Shown piece by piece: positions 36,643-51,300 of a stretch of 64,000 nucleotides of DNA (the stretch's first letter is position 1; each line of letters opens with the position of its first letter). The translations under genes and the position numbers were made by a program. The stretch spans positions 974,463-1,038,462 of the forward strand of contig CAADRB010000044.1 of the NCBI GenBank assembly GCA_900708905.1, written 5' to 3'. The notes beneath the pieces are model-generated. The model saw only the letters and a program-made list of their open reading frames with translations. It made no database searches and was not told the DNA's origin. The stretch comes from Hymenolepis diminuta (taxonomy: Eukaryota > Platyhelminthes > Cestoda > Cyclophyllidea > Hymenolepididae).

Positions 36643-39600
36643 ATTTTAAGGATCATAATATATTCTTTGATCATCTGGGAACTAAAATTTAATATAACAT
36701 TCTAAAAGGTATCATATTTTTACTTATAGAATTCCATATAAGGGAACGACATTTTGGTATGATTAGTTACATTTTATTAGATAAATTTTATGTTGAAAGG
36801 CAGATATGACACTGATTGTATTAAATTCACAGAGATAATTTAGAACTTGTTTGAATGGACTAAGCCTTCCATATTAAAGGAGATATTTGCGTGAATATGC
36901 CGATTATTCAACTGAAAAGAAGTTTTTTAGGAAAATAAGATAAAAAATACGGAAATACGGTTTTTAAGACATTAAAATTTATTCTTTAATGCTGATTATC
37001 ATGGCATTTAAAATACTAATTGTGTTAACAATTGTTGGTTGTATGCAACTAATCTCAAAACGGAAATAAGATAACGTGAAATATTTTAATGATTATTAAT
37101 TAGGTTATATTATTTTGTATTATCCAATAATATATCATAAACAAAAGACGTCATATAAATGTGGTAACAGAACGCAAATGCACTACGTATAACCAATAGT
37201 TTGAATAATTATCCTTCCAGCAACCAAATGCTATAAACTTGAAATAAAAAATCATACATTCAAGTTTCAAAGTTAAAATCGTATTTCATTTTCTCCTTCC
37301 TTGAAAACTATGTAGTCTCTCCTCATCATATCTTGTAAAACAACTTTGATATTGTAGACAAAGGGAAGTGATGCATGCGACAGTGAACTGATTTCAAACA
37401 CAAAGTCAGAATTTCAGAGCGAATTAATTCTCTGTGCAAATCATCAACTTCGCAAATAACTTTAAGATAGTTTTAAAGCAGAATCATATCAGTAGTCTTA
37501 ATACATAAAGTTTTTAAAGCCCCATTATTTTAAAAGGAGAGAGTATATATTTCAGAGTATTATTACGCAAAAAATCTTTTAAATTATGGTTATTAATAAA
37601 AAGAACTGAATGTTTTCTGGTTGTTCTAATTTTACTGAAAAAGAGTTATCCGACATTTGAAGATGGCACATTTGAAGTGATGACCTCCTAAAATAAGGCG
37701 TTGCATTTGTGTTTTATGATTGGTAAGCAAAATTATAAACTAACTTTTAAATAAATGAAAAATTTTAATTTTAAATATACATGCTCAGTTTCTGCGTGCA
37801 TCAGTGACCAGTAACAGAATAATTGAAAATTAAATTTTAAGAGAAATATAATTATTCTCACGTGTTTTCGATTTGTCTTCCGTCTTAATTATTGTCAATC
37901 ATTTATTTATTACTCGAAAAAATACAAATATTAACAGAACTTGACGTAATCATAGAACAGTTCCTGAAGGTGCGTTTCTTCATCATTAAGCCAAAATAAT
38001 TTCAATGCTATAAAGCTTGCATTTCTATTTACTTAATTTATTGTTTGAAAATAATATTTAAATATTTTGCAACTGGCAGAAGGAATAAAAAGATGAATCA
38101 TTTAGATTAAATGGTGGATCAGTCTAAACTGGAAATTCACTTATAAGTGTGCAAATTGAACTGTTGGAAAACTCGAGGATGCAGTAAAATTTATCAAACG
38201 GTTGAGAACCTATCAAATATGAGCACTCTGCAATGTCGTCTCCAAGAGAAATACAGTTGGGAGATAACTATTGAAACACTTTCAACTTTTCACTCTAAAA
38301 CAGACATTCTTATTTGGAAATGTTATTATCCACGAATGAATGACAGCAACCGATGATAAAAAGCAGTGATTTTAAAGTAATTTTGTATAAAGATATCAAG
38401 AAAGTGCTGTTGGTAAGCAATGAAGCATACAAGTATAGTTTACGAATTCGTATGTAAAGAAGTGCTTGCTTGTAAAATTAAAAAAGTAAATACCCAATGA
38501 TGGAATGTCCAACGGTTGCAGAACTTGCAAGCAAATGTTTCAATTTATTAGTACCTGGACTAGAGCCAACTAGGATTTCCACCGTGTTTAAACGCTAACG
38601 TATTGCCAGCCCTAATCTACCCAACGTTAGAAAATGCCTTAATGGTTTAGTGTGAAATTTGTCTGTGTTTGGTGGTCTGCTTCGCATAATTCTTACAAAA
38701 TGTTTCTTAGAGGATATATCTTGTGTCCGAAACTTAAGATAGAATACAAAAATTTTGTTAAATCAGGAAAATACAGCAAGAAAATGAATGACCTTCACAT
38801 TTGCTTATCAGATTAGTATAGCACAAACTAGTTTTATTTATCTAAGCTGGCGCATTATTACTATCTCACCAGAGAAGGTTCATATTGTTATTTCCCTAGT
38901 AGTGATAATTTTGAATAAATTTTCATTTATGAACGTTGAAGTCGTTAATAAGGCAAAGAATCATGTATAACACGCATATTATTTGAATTCTTCAGCGTGT
39001 GTGAAATGAGATTACTGATTAAATTATTAAGTAATTATAGTTACTTATCAGTCACTCGGTATAATAAAATGCTTTAACTCTTAGCGTTAAATAATTGTTA
39101 TAAAGAGAATTGAGGAAATGAATTCAACGGAGAAATTGTATCAAACACAAATATTTACTTTCGGCATACACAAATGAAAAATCTTCAAGTGATTGGTAAT
39201 AATTATTTTCGCACATTTTGCATTAATTCTAAATCATTTTGAATGTTAAAAAGGAATGTTATTTAAAATATATTATCGAATAATTCTTATAATGAAATAT
39301 TTTACCAAATTATAAAACATCGATTGATGAAATGTATTGCTTTAACGAAAAAAATGAAGAATTCAAATTAGTTTCTTTCTAGCCAATGGGAATGAATGCA
39401 ACTAAAAGTGCTTATCTAAAACGAGTTTAGTCTGAATTTATAGATCTCGCACCAAATAAATTAAAATTTTATCATATCACACTAGAAGATTGAGAATATC
39501 TGAGGTTTGACCATGTTGTCAATCCTAAAGATGTGGAAATCTGGCAAGTATTACTAAACCCTAATTTTATATAATTATTCATAACAAATCAGGAAAAGTT

Positions 39601-41597
39601 TAACATTTTTTATCAGAAAGAAACGCCTAAACGCATGGAATTAAAAAGATGACTGAATTTAAGTAGAAGAAATGTTGGACTGTGGTGGAGAGATTAAGCT
39701 AAATAGGAGACTCCGAATTGTTTAATTTCGGTCAAATTTCTAACATCTTAGTCAGTTTTTCATTTTGACAGGATTTCATAAGAATCCGCAGCCATCATTT
39801 TTTTCCATAATTTTATCTCGCAAATATCTAACGGATAAGAAGGTCCATCGGGTTTGACAGTCTACCTATTAATACTTTAATAACTTAAATTTTGTATTAT
39901 CATTATTTCAGATTTATTATTTAGATTTAGTGTAAACAAAACATATATTTGTTTATACTTTAAAAAAGAAAGGACTTTTCTAATGAATGAATCTTGTGGA
40001 GGAATACGTCGGTTCAAATTCATAGTTCTTCGTTATTTATAACAATGACCTCAGAGAATAGAAGAATAATAAAAGTAAATGAAATTAATTATTTACCAGT
40101 TTATTTAAAATGCGCTCATTGAAAGATTGAAAAATCTTGGTAACTTGAAAAGGGCGGACTTGAAAAAAGAATAACTGTCAGGTGATGAAAAATAAGATTT
40201 AAAAAACGTGTTCCGCCATAAGATTTCTAATAAGGAAAAAAAGAGATGAGATTCAAAATGAATTAGTTTAAGAGAGCCGGAAGTGAATGCTGTCAACCAC
40301 ACTAACTATGCACGGAAATTAAAATTAGTCGTCAGTTTAGAATCCCGGTTAAAGAGTTCAGAGCCTCCACGATTAAGAAGTCATTAATATTGAAACCAGT
40401 ATGTTAAATTATGGCAAATTCAATGCTTGTTTGGGAATTTTCCCCACACAAGTGATTGACTCTGACCCTCATTCTTGTTCAAACGTTAGTGATCACAGGG
40501 CGTTAATATTGACAATAAAATAAATTCATTTCCCTTAACTTTATGTTATTCTATAATTCAGTAATTCTTCATATGCAGTCGAATGTTGCCCTCTAATCAG
40601 CCAATCGCTTAGCTACAAATTAGAAACAAGCGGTATCAAGAGATTTTAATTCAAAACACTATCTAAAACTAATTAATGAACCCATTAAATCTAAAAATGG
40701 TTACAAAATTAAATTTCCCTGAAATTGAAAAGTTTGAAATTAAAGATGCTGGCAAAATTTATCGGAAAACTTTCTGTCAGAGTTCGAAAAGACATGTAGT
40801 TTTATGCATGTTGGTCAAAAAGTTTCGCTCACACTCAGTTTGCACTCTAATTTGCTTTGCAAAAAGCGCAGATTGCTTTTGCATGACTAAATTATTTTAA
40901 CGCAATTTATACAGTTTGAACTTCCGTTTTGCATTGAAATCTCCACCAATGGGCAAATTAGAACTTGTTGTGATCATGACATCTGGAGAAAATATATAGA
41001 CAGATTTGGAGGTAAATGTTCGAAGCTCCTGTTAGATTTCGTCCAAATTTAAAGACTGTCTTGTTGGTATGAAAAAATTCCCATATTCTTAAATAATTAC
41101 ATTTTATTCCTCAAATTAAAACAAACAACAGGAATCTAATCTTTGTATGTAACACTGCAGATGGAATAATTAACTCTGCAAGTTTGAAATTATTTAATTT
41201 TACCTACCTTGCTCCAAATAATCAACTTAGTTATATTGATGCCATAATGTCAACTCAGAACCCATTGATGTAGGTTGTAGGCTTAATTGCTTATCCAGCT
41301 ATATGCTATCTTGATTTGCTCAATACTTATCTGGTTTATTGCCTTCTTTACATAGTTGTGCACATGACTCCTCTCCGGCCTTTAAGTTATTTATCGATGT
41401 AAGTTCAGCTGAAAATTCCCAAATATCCCTAAAAGTGTCAGTAGAAAGGATTAGAGAAGACAAATTTAAAGATATTGGATCTTTATAAACAATATCCAGC
41501 TGCCTTGAAAAAATTGTGCAATGTGCAGGATTATTCATTATTTCGGATAAGCAACTTCGTAAGTATTAATGTAAAAGGGAAGAAAGCGTAAAATAAA

Positions 41598-41901
41598 ATG
41601 TTAGTATTATCAAGAAAAAGTCTTGATGATGACTTTCTCCTTTACAGCGTCTTGAATAGTTTGCCCTATCCATGACTTTGTGTCAATCTTCTTTTCAGTT
41701 TTTCCTGGAACCTAGTGACTCAAAAGAAGCTTTTCGGATAAGAGTATTAAAGAGAGTTTTCATAGCAATCGAAAACCAAAGTATTCGTTGTTGAAGCTTG
41801 GATGTGGAAGTTCCCTGAGCTAATAAATGTTCTGTTTTCAACTCTGTCTCACTCCAGCCTCGAGATAGTTGAGTTGGTACAAGTGAAGAGGGCATAAACA
41901 C
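41598..41901 (-). pseudogene. Possible broken minus-strand coding fragment, unknown family
   Basis: A 68-codon frame (41901-41695) with PSSLVPTQLSRGWSETELKT and a mixed, protein-like composition runs into a stop. Overlapping it by a few codons, another frame on the same strand continues with VPGKTEKKIDTKSWIGQTIQ and AVKEKVIIKTF down to about 41598. The two look like one coding sequence interrupted by a frameshift, or two exons with an intron I cannot place. I do not recognise a family. A further 72-codon frame on the same strand at 41320-41538 may or may not be related. It could be a retroelement or pseudogene relic, or chance. Confidence 0.25.
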
Positions 41902-44730
41902 AGTTATTTTTTCATCTTACAGCTGCATATTCCAAGGTAAAGTGTAAATTTGACAAATGTTTAAGAAGCTTTCAAATAATACTTTTGAATATTCCTTGCT
42001 ACGATTATTATACGTTAGAAGCTTTGATAAAATACGCAAAGCCCTTAAAAATCGATTGCATTCGGTTCAACATATTTTAAAATGTTTTTTTTTATTGTGG
42101 AAAACAATGCGCAAATATGGTTTTCTACTGAAATCCCTTTCAAAACTTTCCAACTTTTTGATTTTAATTGCTACTTTTAACTTTAAAGTAAACATATTTA
42201 TTTGTTATTCTGAGTCGGTGGCATGATGATATATATTCAAGATTTGGTTCCCAACATCCCTTTAAGTGAGAGACACACAGCACTATATTATAATGTTTAA
42301 TAATACATAGCATTTTCCAAAATAAAGTCTCTTAAAGATATAAACTTATTTTTAATTGATTTTTAAATCGCAAATCTAGGAATCAGTAACCAATAAGGAT
42401 CAAGTATCACAATTGTAACTATATTTATGTTATAGAAGATTGCTTCAACCTCGATTAATTCGTGGTATTGACATTTGATGATTTCCTCTGTATTGGCATC
42501 TTATTTATATAAAATCACATTATTAGTTTATTTAACTTAATGTTGGTTAAAAATTAATGGAATTTTTACGGCAATATTAATTTTGCCACAAAAATGTTTA
42601 GACGTTGGAAATGAAATGAATTATATATTTGGTGTCAAAAATTCTGCAATGATTGTGACCTAATTTCCATCCCTAGTTAAAATTGCCAGAACTCAATTTC
42701 TGATTTATGAGGTCAATTTTCTAAACTGGAGATTTATTTTTTAAAATCAATTATCTCATTCTTTTCTAAATTATTGATGCATGTTTTAAAATGCATGATT
42801 TCGGTAAGATTTTGGTTTTTGATAACGTCTCAAGTAAGATGTACCTACGATGTACCTATTAATGTTGATTTTTGGTAATATTTATTGTTCCCCATTTTTA
42901 AACTTTTAAAATCCCAAACATTTTGAATATTATAGTAATATGCGTCTTTGATTATTAAGCAAACATATAATAAGATAAATTCATTTGATTTGTGTTATAT
43001 TAAAGGTAGTATTGGAACCGGCAGGGTTTTTTCAAAGATATAATTTAAAATGCATTGAGAATGTGTCACTTGGTTTAATTTCTCAAACGATACCAGCAAT
43101 CTGAATACATATTACTGCATGATATATTATATTTTCGTTTTTATTATTGTTAAACAAACAAACTAATCAAAGTTATTCAGATTTCTTAATAAAAGATTGA
43201 AAAATTATGGTTAAATTAGTCCTGATTCAAACACTGTGAAGCATAAGCACAAAATGAGTCATTTTGTATCACAGATCACTGTCCTCGATTAATTTTTACT
43301 GAGGATGATGAACCAATCACAAATTTATTCTTCTATTTAATTTTATTTAACTAAAAATGGTATCAACTCCGTAACGATATTAAAGATAGTACGTATTTAT
43401 GTAATTTAGACAATAAAATTAATCAAATTTAAATCATTTAAGGAACTCCTCTTTTGACAAAGCATATCAAGATTAGTAGTCGTTTTATGAACTATTAACA
43501 ATAAAAATAATTGATTTTTAAAAAGACAATGTTCTATCACTTTTGCTAAAATATATTTCAAAATAATTTTATTTAATATTAATTAACAAAATGCAAACTG
43601 TGGAGCCAAATTATGAAATCGGCTGGTCTCGTTCGTTTATAATTAAAACATCTTTAAAGATCGCAAAGAAGTGTGTTCAATTAGCTGAAAATCAGTAAGA
43701 TCTAGCAAATTGAAGATTTTTGATAAATGATGGCAACAAGAATATTTCAATAATAAAAAGGATAATATATTTAAATAAATAATCCATTCAAATAAAGGGA
43801 AATAAAATGTTCCCTATATAAATGAAGTGTGGGACAATATTATAATAAAATTAGTTTTTGCAACCCACAGCAACGCAAAAATTTGTACAATTATTGATTT
43901 TGAGGAAGCAACTAAAACGCGATAAATAAATTTTGATAATGAGTTAAAGGAGAGGATCGAAAAGAGAACGTCAAAATTATTACTTTCGGATTTGATTGTT
44001 ATTAATATGCACTAAATATGCACCTTACAGCCTCAGGTTTCAAAATTCAAATTCTATAATTCATTCCCTGAATTGTTAAGTAAATTCTTATTTGCAATTT
44101 TCTGTCTTTACTGATCATTTGATTGATTATGGTGGTCTGCCTTTCCGCTTAAATTCTTTCTCTTTCTTTCGAAGACCGAAAAGGCAGCGTAACCTTTCAA
44201 AATATTGGGTAAATTACATTATTGTAACACAGCAGAGGTCAGAGAACGGTTTTCACTCAAAAAATTTATTCATTTTTATTATTTGATCCTTAAAATTTTG
44301 CAATAATTGAGATAAGTCAAATCGATTAAAGAGAGCAGATGGAATGAAGCGCAAAATTTTGGAAAATGAACAAGATACCTTATTGAACTCTTAACTCCTT
44401 TGAAGCACAAACTACTGATATCATTTTCATAACATGTTTACCTTTGCAGACATTAGATTCCATATCACATGTATAAAATGCAGTTTTATTAAAATAAGAA
44501 AATAAATAAATTTATTAATTCAAATCATGGATAAAGCATAGTGACTTCCATTTGACAAATTTGTCTAAAATTAAAAATAATTCAGAGAGTTCGTAAGAGT
44601 TAATTTTAAATAAAGTTTCAAAAATCACAGAAGAAAATTATTTTTTCCATTTTAATTTAAACCATTCGTGGATGGAAGTATTTTCTGATCAAGAAGCAAA
44701 ATGTTATCACGTCTAAATTTTATGAACATC

Positions 44731-44900
44731 TTAGAAGCGTGTTAAATTGGCATCATCCATTTCATCAGTCCAAATGTTTGGCAAACGCGATTGTCTTCCC
44801 ATTGGCAGAAGAAGGTCAACACTAAATCTGAGTGCTTTCATCAATGTACTAATACCATCGAGAGTCGATAAACACTTAAATTCAAAAAACTTTCGAGATG
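44731..44900 (-). other. Candidate minus-strand exon, unknown protein
   Basis: The frame reads CLSTLDGISTLMKALRFSVD, then LLLPMGRQSRLPNIWTDEMD and ends DANLTRF-stop. The composition (Trp, Asp, Glu, Arg, Gly balanced with Leu) is unlike the Ile/Phe/Asn/Lys-rich chance frames around it, which is why it is noted. An acceptor-like AATTTAAG lies in front. No family is recognised and no partner exon is seen. Confidence 0.2.
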
Positions 44901-45179
44901 TTAATATTGTTATAAAATGATATTTGTTTGAACAGTCTAACTGCAATTAAATGTCAATTAGCATAAGAGGGATAATTTTTTCGGGTGTTAAGACCAAATC
45001 TTCATTTTAGTTAACTAGTTAGAAAAATCTTACCAATGTAAATTTAACAAAGAAGTCCAGGAGATTTTGAAATGTGGAATATTAAGGTATGACAGTGAGT
45101 TAAAGGTTAAACTCATGAATCTCAAATTCGGATGGAAGCGTCTTCCAAAACTAATCATAGATTAGGGGTAAAATAATGG

Positions 45180-45316
45180 AGAAAGTCCAATTCTTCTAAT
45201 CAGTTTATTAGCTAAAATTTGTCGGTTAATTTGGTTATTCAACTCGCTGGGTCAAATGAGCATCAAACCCTCGACCTCCGACTTCGCAGATAAGCACGAA
45301 AGCTAATGGGTCAGAC
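45180..45316 (-). repeat. Dispersed SINE-like repeat, copy 4 (best tRNA-like end)
   Basis: Plus strand GAAAGTCCAATTCTTCTAAT, CAGTTTATTAGCTAAAA, then GAGCATCAAACCCTCGACCT, CCGACTTCGCAGATAAGCAC and GAAAGCTAATGGGTC. The reverse complement reads ATTAGCTTTCGTGCTTATCT, GCGAAGTCGGAGGTCGAG, GGTTTGATGCTC. This is the order of a tRNA-derived element: A-box-like TAGC, an anticodon-arm-like GCGAAGTC, and a B-box close to GGTTCGAATCC. Confidence 0.6.
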
Positions 45317-48300
45317 TTTAATTTTTGCCATTATATATTTATTGCCCTTTGTGCTTATATGTTTTCACACATCCAGAAATAGTAAAATTTTCTAGTTTTT
45401 TCTGGATAGTAATGATAGCATACCACTTCATTTGGCTGTCACTGAAGAATTAAAGAGAGACTTATTTGATTTTAATGCGTAATAAACATCCCGGTTTTTA
45501 ATTAAATTTGGTCTATTGTGTATTAATGTCTATTTTTAACCTCTTGAACTGAAAATGTTAAATATTGAGTCAGGTCTGATTTTTTAATTTGGATCTCAGC
45601 ACTGTCTTCTACTATTTATACCATTAATCATTTGGTAATATCAGATATATGATTTGGACAGAGGAGTATGTAGAATTAACAACTATCTTCTGGGGAAAGG
45701 AAAGGTGTGATTTGGGGATTTATGTTTCGGTTCTATGACTCTAGGTAAGATTTAAGTCTCTATCATATTGAACCTTCCAAGTTTTGATATATTTTAACAA
45801 CAGTTCACTCAGTTGAATTTATGTTTTGAAAGTTATTTTACGATATCCCAATGCAAGGAGTTGTTTTCATTTGCATTTTAAAAATTCCTCAATTTAGGAT
45901 CTATTCCAATTCATTTGAGGTTACAAAGGAGCGGGCCACCAAATTTACTCCCATCACCGAGGTTATAGAGACGTCAGTAGGAATAGCTTTAAATTTGCAT
46001 TTGGTAGAAAGTTTCTTTCAACCAAATTCACTCAAGGTAACACTCAAAACTCAGTCATTTTACCTCCTGTTATTATATTTAAATAATATTTAATCCGCAT
46101 ATTTGACTCTATAATCACTCTTACTAACTTCCACTAAGTTAATAATTTTATAATGCAGTTAAAACCAGTCTCTCATATATTTTTACCAATCATTTATACT
46201 TTACACACCTCTTCTACCAAATATTTAGGATGACTAGTACACGGCTCTCATAAAAAAGTTACTTTATTTAAAAGTTTCTAACATGTAAAAAAAGATATTT
46301 AATGAATATGCTGATGTGAATTATAATTTTAAAGAAGTAACTCTACTAACAATAGTTTCGGTCATAACTAAACGCCAGGAATAAAAAACAAAAAGTGAAA
46401 CATTTTTCTTAAAATAGCAATTGAAAAAGATGTGCAAAAGGAATTCATGTATAAAATTAAACCTTAAAAAAACAATAAATTGCATTGAAGTCGCATCTCA
46501 AGTTTTTCTTAAGCTTGAAATAATTATTAATAAATTACGAAAAATATTAACATGAATTTGTAAAACTTAACCATCAGTTTTACAACGAAAAGTAATTTAA
46601 GTAAGAAGAAAGGGTAGAAGGACCCTTCCAACCAGCTTTTCTAATAAAATTGAAATGCGATTCTTTTTACACGTTATTTTAAGGTGCATTTTACGACAGT
46701 TTCTGAGCCAAGAAGCATCGCTGTTTTAGAAATTTAACAGCAAAAGGAAATGCAAAGTGTATAAATTACTAAAAAGGGAAAATAAGGGAAGTGAGAGGAA
46801 GGTAATCGACTTTGTTAGAAACAATGATTGCACAGCATCTTTAGAGAGAATGAGAGAGCGACACCTTCGGTGGAACATTTTTAGATGATCAAAATGACAA
46901 TGGCATGATTAAAAACATGTAATTAAATATAAAAATAAGTGTGCAATACCAAAATAAAAATACAGTGGCCATTAATTCATCAATCTATTCGGATAATGAA
47001 CGGCAATTTTTGATTTTTAATCCCATTGATCTAAAATAATCAGAAACTACAAATCAAAATAAAAGTTGTCACTAGCATCATGCTTATTAGCACTGGATAC
47101 TTCTAAAGAGGCGAGATAAAAGGGCGAGAATTTTACTGTTGAATATAAAATTATCTTTGCTTATGAGTGATAGAAGACGTCCGTTTGAGGCAAAATATTT
47201 TAAACAGGAGATATTCGAAGCTTAGATTTGTGGTCAACAGATTAAATATTTCGGTGATTATGGAACTTTATAGATCACTTCAAATCTGGCGATGGATTCA
47301 AAAAAAGTTTTTGTCAAAAACTGTCCGGGTTTAACAAATTTAATCTATTTTGAGACCACCATAAAGCTTGATTTTTTAATATATATATTATAGTTCAGGA
47401 TAGGTGAGTGTAGAAAGGTTATAGTCATATCAGATCAAGTCATCCGGGCAACCATATTCTGCCACATCGAACATTAAAGTTGACACTGTGAATGAATGCT
47501 TAAGTCCTATTTGGCTTATCACAAAAAAATGAAAAGGTGAACAAATGGTGCTCATATTTTTCTATTTAATGATCTGGAAGTCATTATTATGATCGACCAT
47601 GATATTATAATAATAACAACTATGCAAATTAAAGTAGCTATGCAAAAGCTTATTAAAATGTTGTTGTATAAAGTATGAATATAAATATATTTTATTAGGC
47701 AATTTAATCTTTAAATAGGATATCTGCAAAGTAACAGCATAAAACAACCCCGAATGAAAGAAGAGTTGAAGTCCTCTGAAAATAATAGTTGAATTCTCTA
47801 ATTTTAATCCTTTTTGGCAAGCTCAAAAGAATATATGTTGCAAATTAATTAAGAAATAAAATTTCATTATTTTGCTCAAATTATTTAATTTTAGAATTTC
47901 ACATCAAAAATAAAAGAAATAAATGTTGTCAATTAAAGAGAGGAACAGAAGCAGATTCTACATTTGTTATACCATAGAATAAAGATTAAATTCCAAAAGA
48001 ATAAAAATGTTTGATAAATTAAGCCGGCAATAGAGTGTTAGTAAATAAGGATTTAGTTTTCATTGGTGGATAGATTGTTATGACTATATATGGGAGTTTA
48101 CCTTGCCGTACTCTGTTAAAGTTCACCTAGCTCTTATTTTCTGCTAGTCTCATGGATATTACCAGTAAAAACAAACCTATCTGATATGTCTAATCAACTA
48201 CTTAAGTTGGTTAACTATTTGGTAGGCTCTGGACTCCACCAACTTTTAATTTATTATAAAGAAAGAGGAAACTAATCCTGAAATTCAAGCACTGGACATG

Positions 48301-51300
48301 GAGAATATTACAACGGAAAGAAGTGGCTTATGACTTAGAAGTAAAGAGCACAAAATCAAAACCAAATGGCCGGATTTTACTCATATTTAATTAAATTTTT
48401 ATTCTTACTTTTTGTAAAGCCAATATTGAATAGAATTATTGACCTTCTGGGGAAAAATTGTATTTTTCCCATGCCCTCGGTTATAATAATGAAAAACAAT
48501 TAGATGCCTTATCATTAGAAAGGATCAACATCCCGTATTTCTGCACTTTTAGGGAAAATATATAATGTGTTTATTGCAATATAAATCTCTTCTTGCCCGA
48601 AATTGGCGTTTAATTTCAGAAATTTTTTTACAAATTTATCTTTTTTCAACCAATATTTTCAATTTGTCGGATAACAAATTGTGAATTTGATAATGGATGA
48701 ATGTATTTTTTAATAAAATTAGTTGCAAAAAATTTAATTTTAATTCAATAGCAATTTTTAGTCATTATTAGCTTCACTTGTTATTAAATTTGTATAATTT
48801 TTCATTTCGATTTTCAGACGTAATATATTAATTTTTATTCTAGTCCACCAACAAACCACAGCTCATTAAATTTAGGACTGAGATTGTGTAAAAGTGTTAA
48901 TATTGGCGGAGTATTCATTACTCATTCCGCCCAGTTAGGGTTAACAGCGACATATTTAATAGAAATTACATAAAAATACTCTTAAATAAAATTTGAGTGG
49001 AATTAAAATAAATTTCTTGTAAATTTTTCAACGGAAATAGAATTAATCAAACAAAATTCGCAAACAATAGTTAATTTAATGAGCAAACATTTTATTGGCC
49101 TGAATTGATTCTTCTTGAATTTTATAATATAAAGTAAGCATTAAATAAAATCTTATATATAAAGTGTAGAGGCAACCAAAAATAACTGGCAGGTAAACAT
49201 ATTATTTCACGCTTAATGGAAATGAATTTGCAACATTGAAATATTTTTTTCAATATTTATTATGAATTTTCAAAAGGTTCCTGGATGAGATAGTAGGACA
49301 GGAAATTCCAATAACACTTCCAATAATTCCAATAAAACTGTTCAATCCAATTCGGTAGAAATGCCTCTGTTTGAGTCGAACTCTATTGAGACAAGATGTT
49401 TCTAAGGTTAGTAGTGGAAATCAAGGTATAGGCAAGTGAAATACAATAATCAGTAAAAGGAGTTATTTCCACACTGATGATGATGACCTACAGGGAAGTG
49501 GCATAATGAAAAGATTACCTAGACTTATTAAGTACACGAGATGGAATATATTCTTCTATGGAAAAAGCAGAGTTTGATTTCATTAATTGGGATTTGCCTT
49601 GATGGTATTATTTTTTATTAGTTTTAAAAGTGCCAAGGACTAAAATAAAACACCAAAGATTCAAATAAAAGCAGAATATATTTATTAAAATGGTATTAAA
49701 CAATAATGCACCAATGTCGTTCAATTACATTACTAAGATTCTGATGGGATCTGGTAGTTCTCTGAGGAAAGTAAGTCATTCCATGACCAGTAGAGTGGTT
49801 AAATAATATTAGCCGCACGCATAAAATGATGCAGAGATTATTCAGAATAAAACATAAATGAAACAACGACGTGATTCGAATCCATTATGTGATAGACTCA
49901 CGATTTTACGGGTTTACATAATGAAATCGAATACTAATAGCGACTGATAAATTCCACTTTTGCTTTCCAAAGTATAAATATATTAATCGCAGGCTTTTTT
50001 AAAATTCACAGTTGTGTAAAAACGTGAAACGTATTTTCTTTTATCTCAGAACTATGATGAAAAACGCCATAAATAGACATTTTTGTGATTTTCTAGGTCA
50101 TAACTCTTTTAAATTACATATTTTCTACAGGCATGCAAAAACAGAGGTGAATTAAGAGATTCCTTCATGAGAACGTGTATTCAGCGTAATAATCTACTCA
50201 ATAAACTTGAAATACTATCTTTGGTTAATAACATGCGTCCAAATCCTTACCTTTTGCCTATCTGTCCCTTAACCTATTGTAATATTATAAACTTTGCAAT
50301 CAATTCCTTCAATTTACTCATACGCTTTTGTATTCATTTATTGTTTTCATTCTCAGTGAATATAATTTTAGTAATCAGTAAGAAATAATCAGTAATACTG
50401 ATCGCTTAATCAGTATTAAATCACTGATTAAGTTAATTATAAGTCTTCGGATATTCCAAACTCAATCTCAATTTCTACTCCATCTCTTCCCTGATGTTCC
50501 TCATTAAACTATAATTTTCTCCGTTCAAATTGGGTAGCAATATTGAAAATGGAATTAATAAACTGATAATAGCATCGGAGCTTTTAATCTCAGATCATTT
50601 AAAAACAACGCTTGGTGACCTTAGAAATTGAAGTTTTATTCCATTCAGTGTATTTTAAGATGTGTGTACTTTTTGTAAGCAAGCAAATTAGAACTGGTCG
50701 TAAAATGTGACAATAAATTTTCAAGTGTGCATAAAATTTTCTTTTTAAAAACAACAAACAGTGAAAATGTTGCTCTTTAAACTACTTATAACTGAAATTA
50801 ACTTTTCAGTAAATCTAAAGATACAAATAATATAAGACTCAATTTGCACATTTATGAATGAGAATGTTACGTTATTGCCATAAAGGATCATTTGTGAATC
50901 AGTTAGACGATACTACAATTTATTTGGTATCACATGAATGTAGCATACTTGATTATATTCAATGCTACAGCACATCAAGTCTGAATGTTAAGAATTTATT
51001 TCTCAATTTCTATGGAGGACGTGAAAACTGCACCCAAACGTTCAACTAAAGGGGGAGAAGAACGAGAGAAAAGGCAGATCAAAATGCAGCTAGAATACCA
51101 GCAAACAAAGAAACAATGGGAATAAATCATTAAATAATGCTGTGGAACACCAATTATAACAGAAATTAGTCAGGAACTTGTTTGCCTAATTGTTTGAAAT
51201 ATATCAAAATCGTAATAGTGCTGCGGAATAAGTTCAAGTATTTTGAATAAATGTATCTATTGGTAACTTTTTGCTCAGCAATAATACAAAAGTTATTGGT

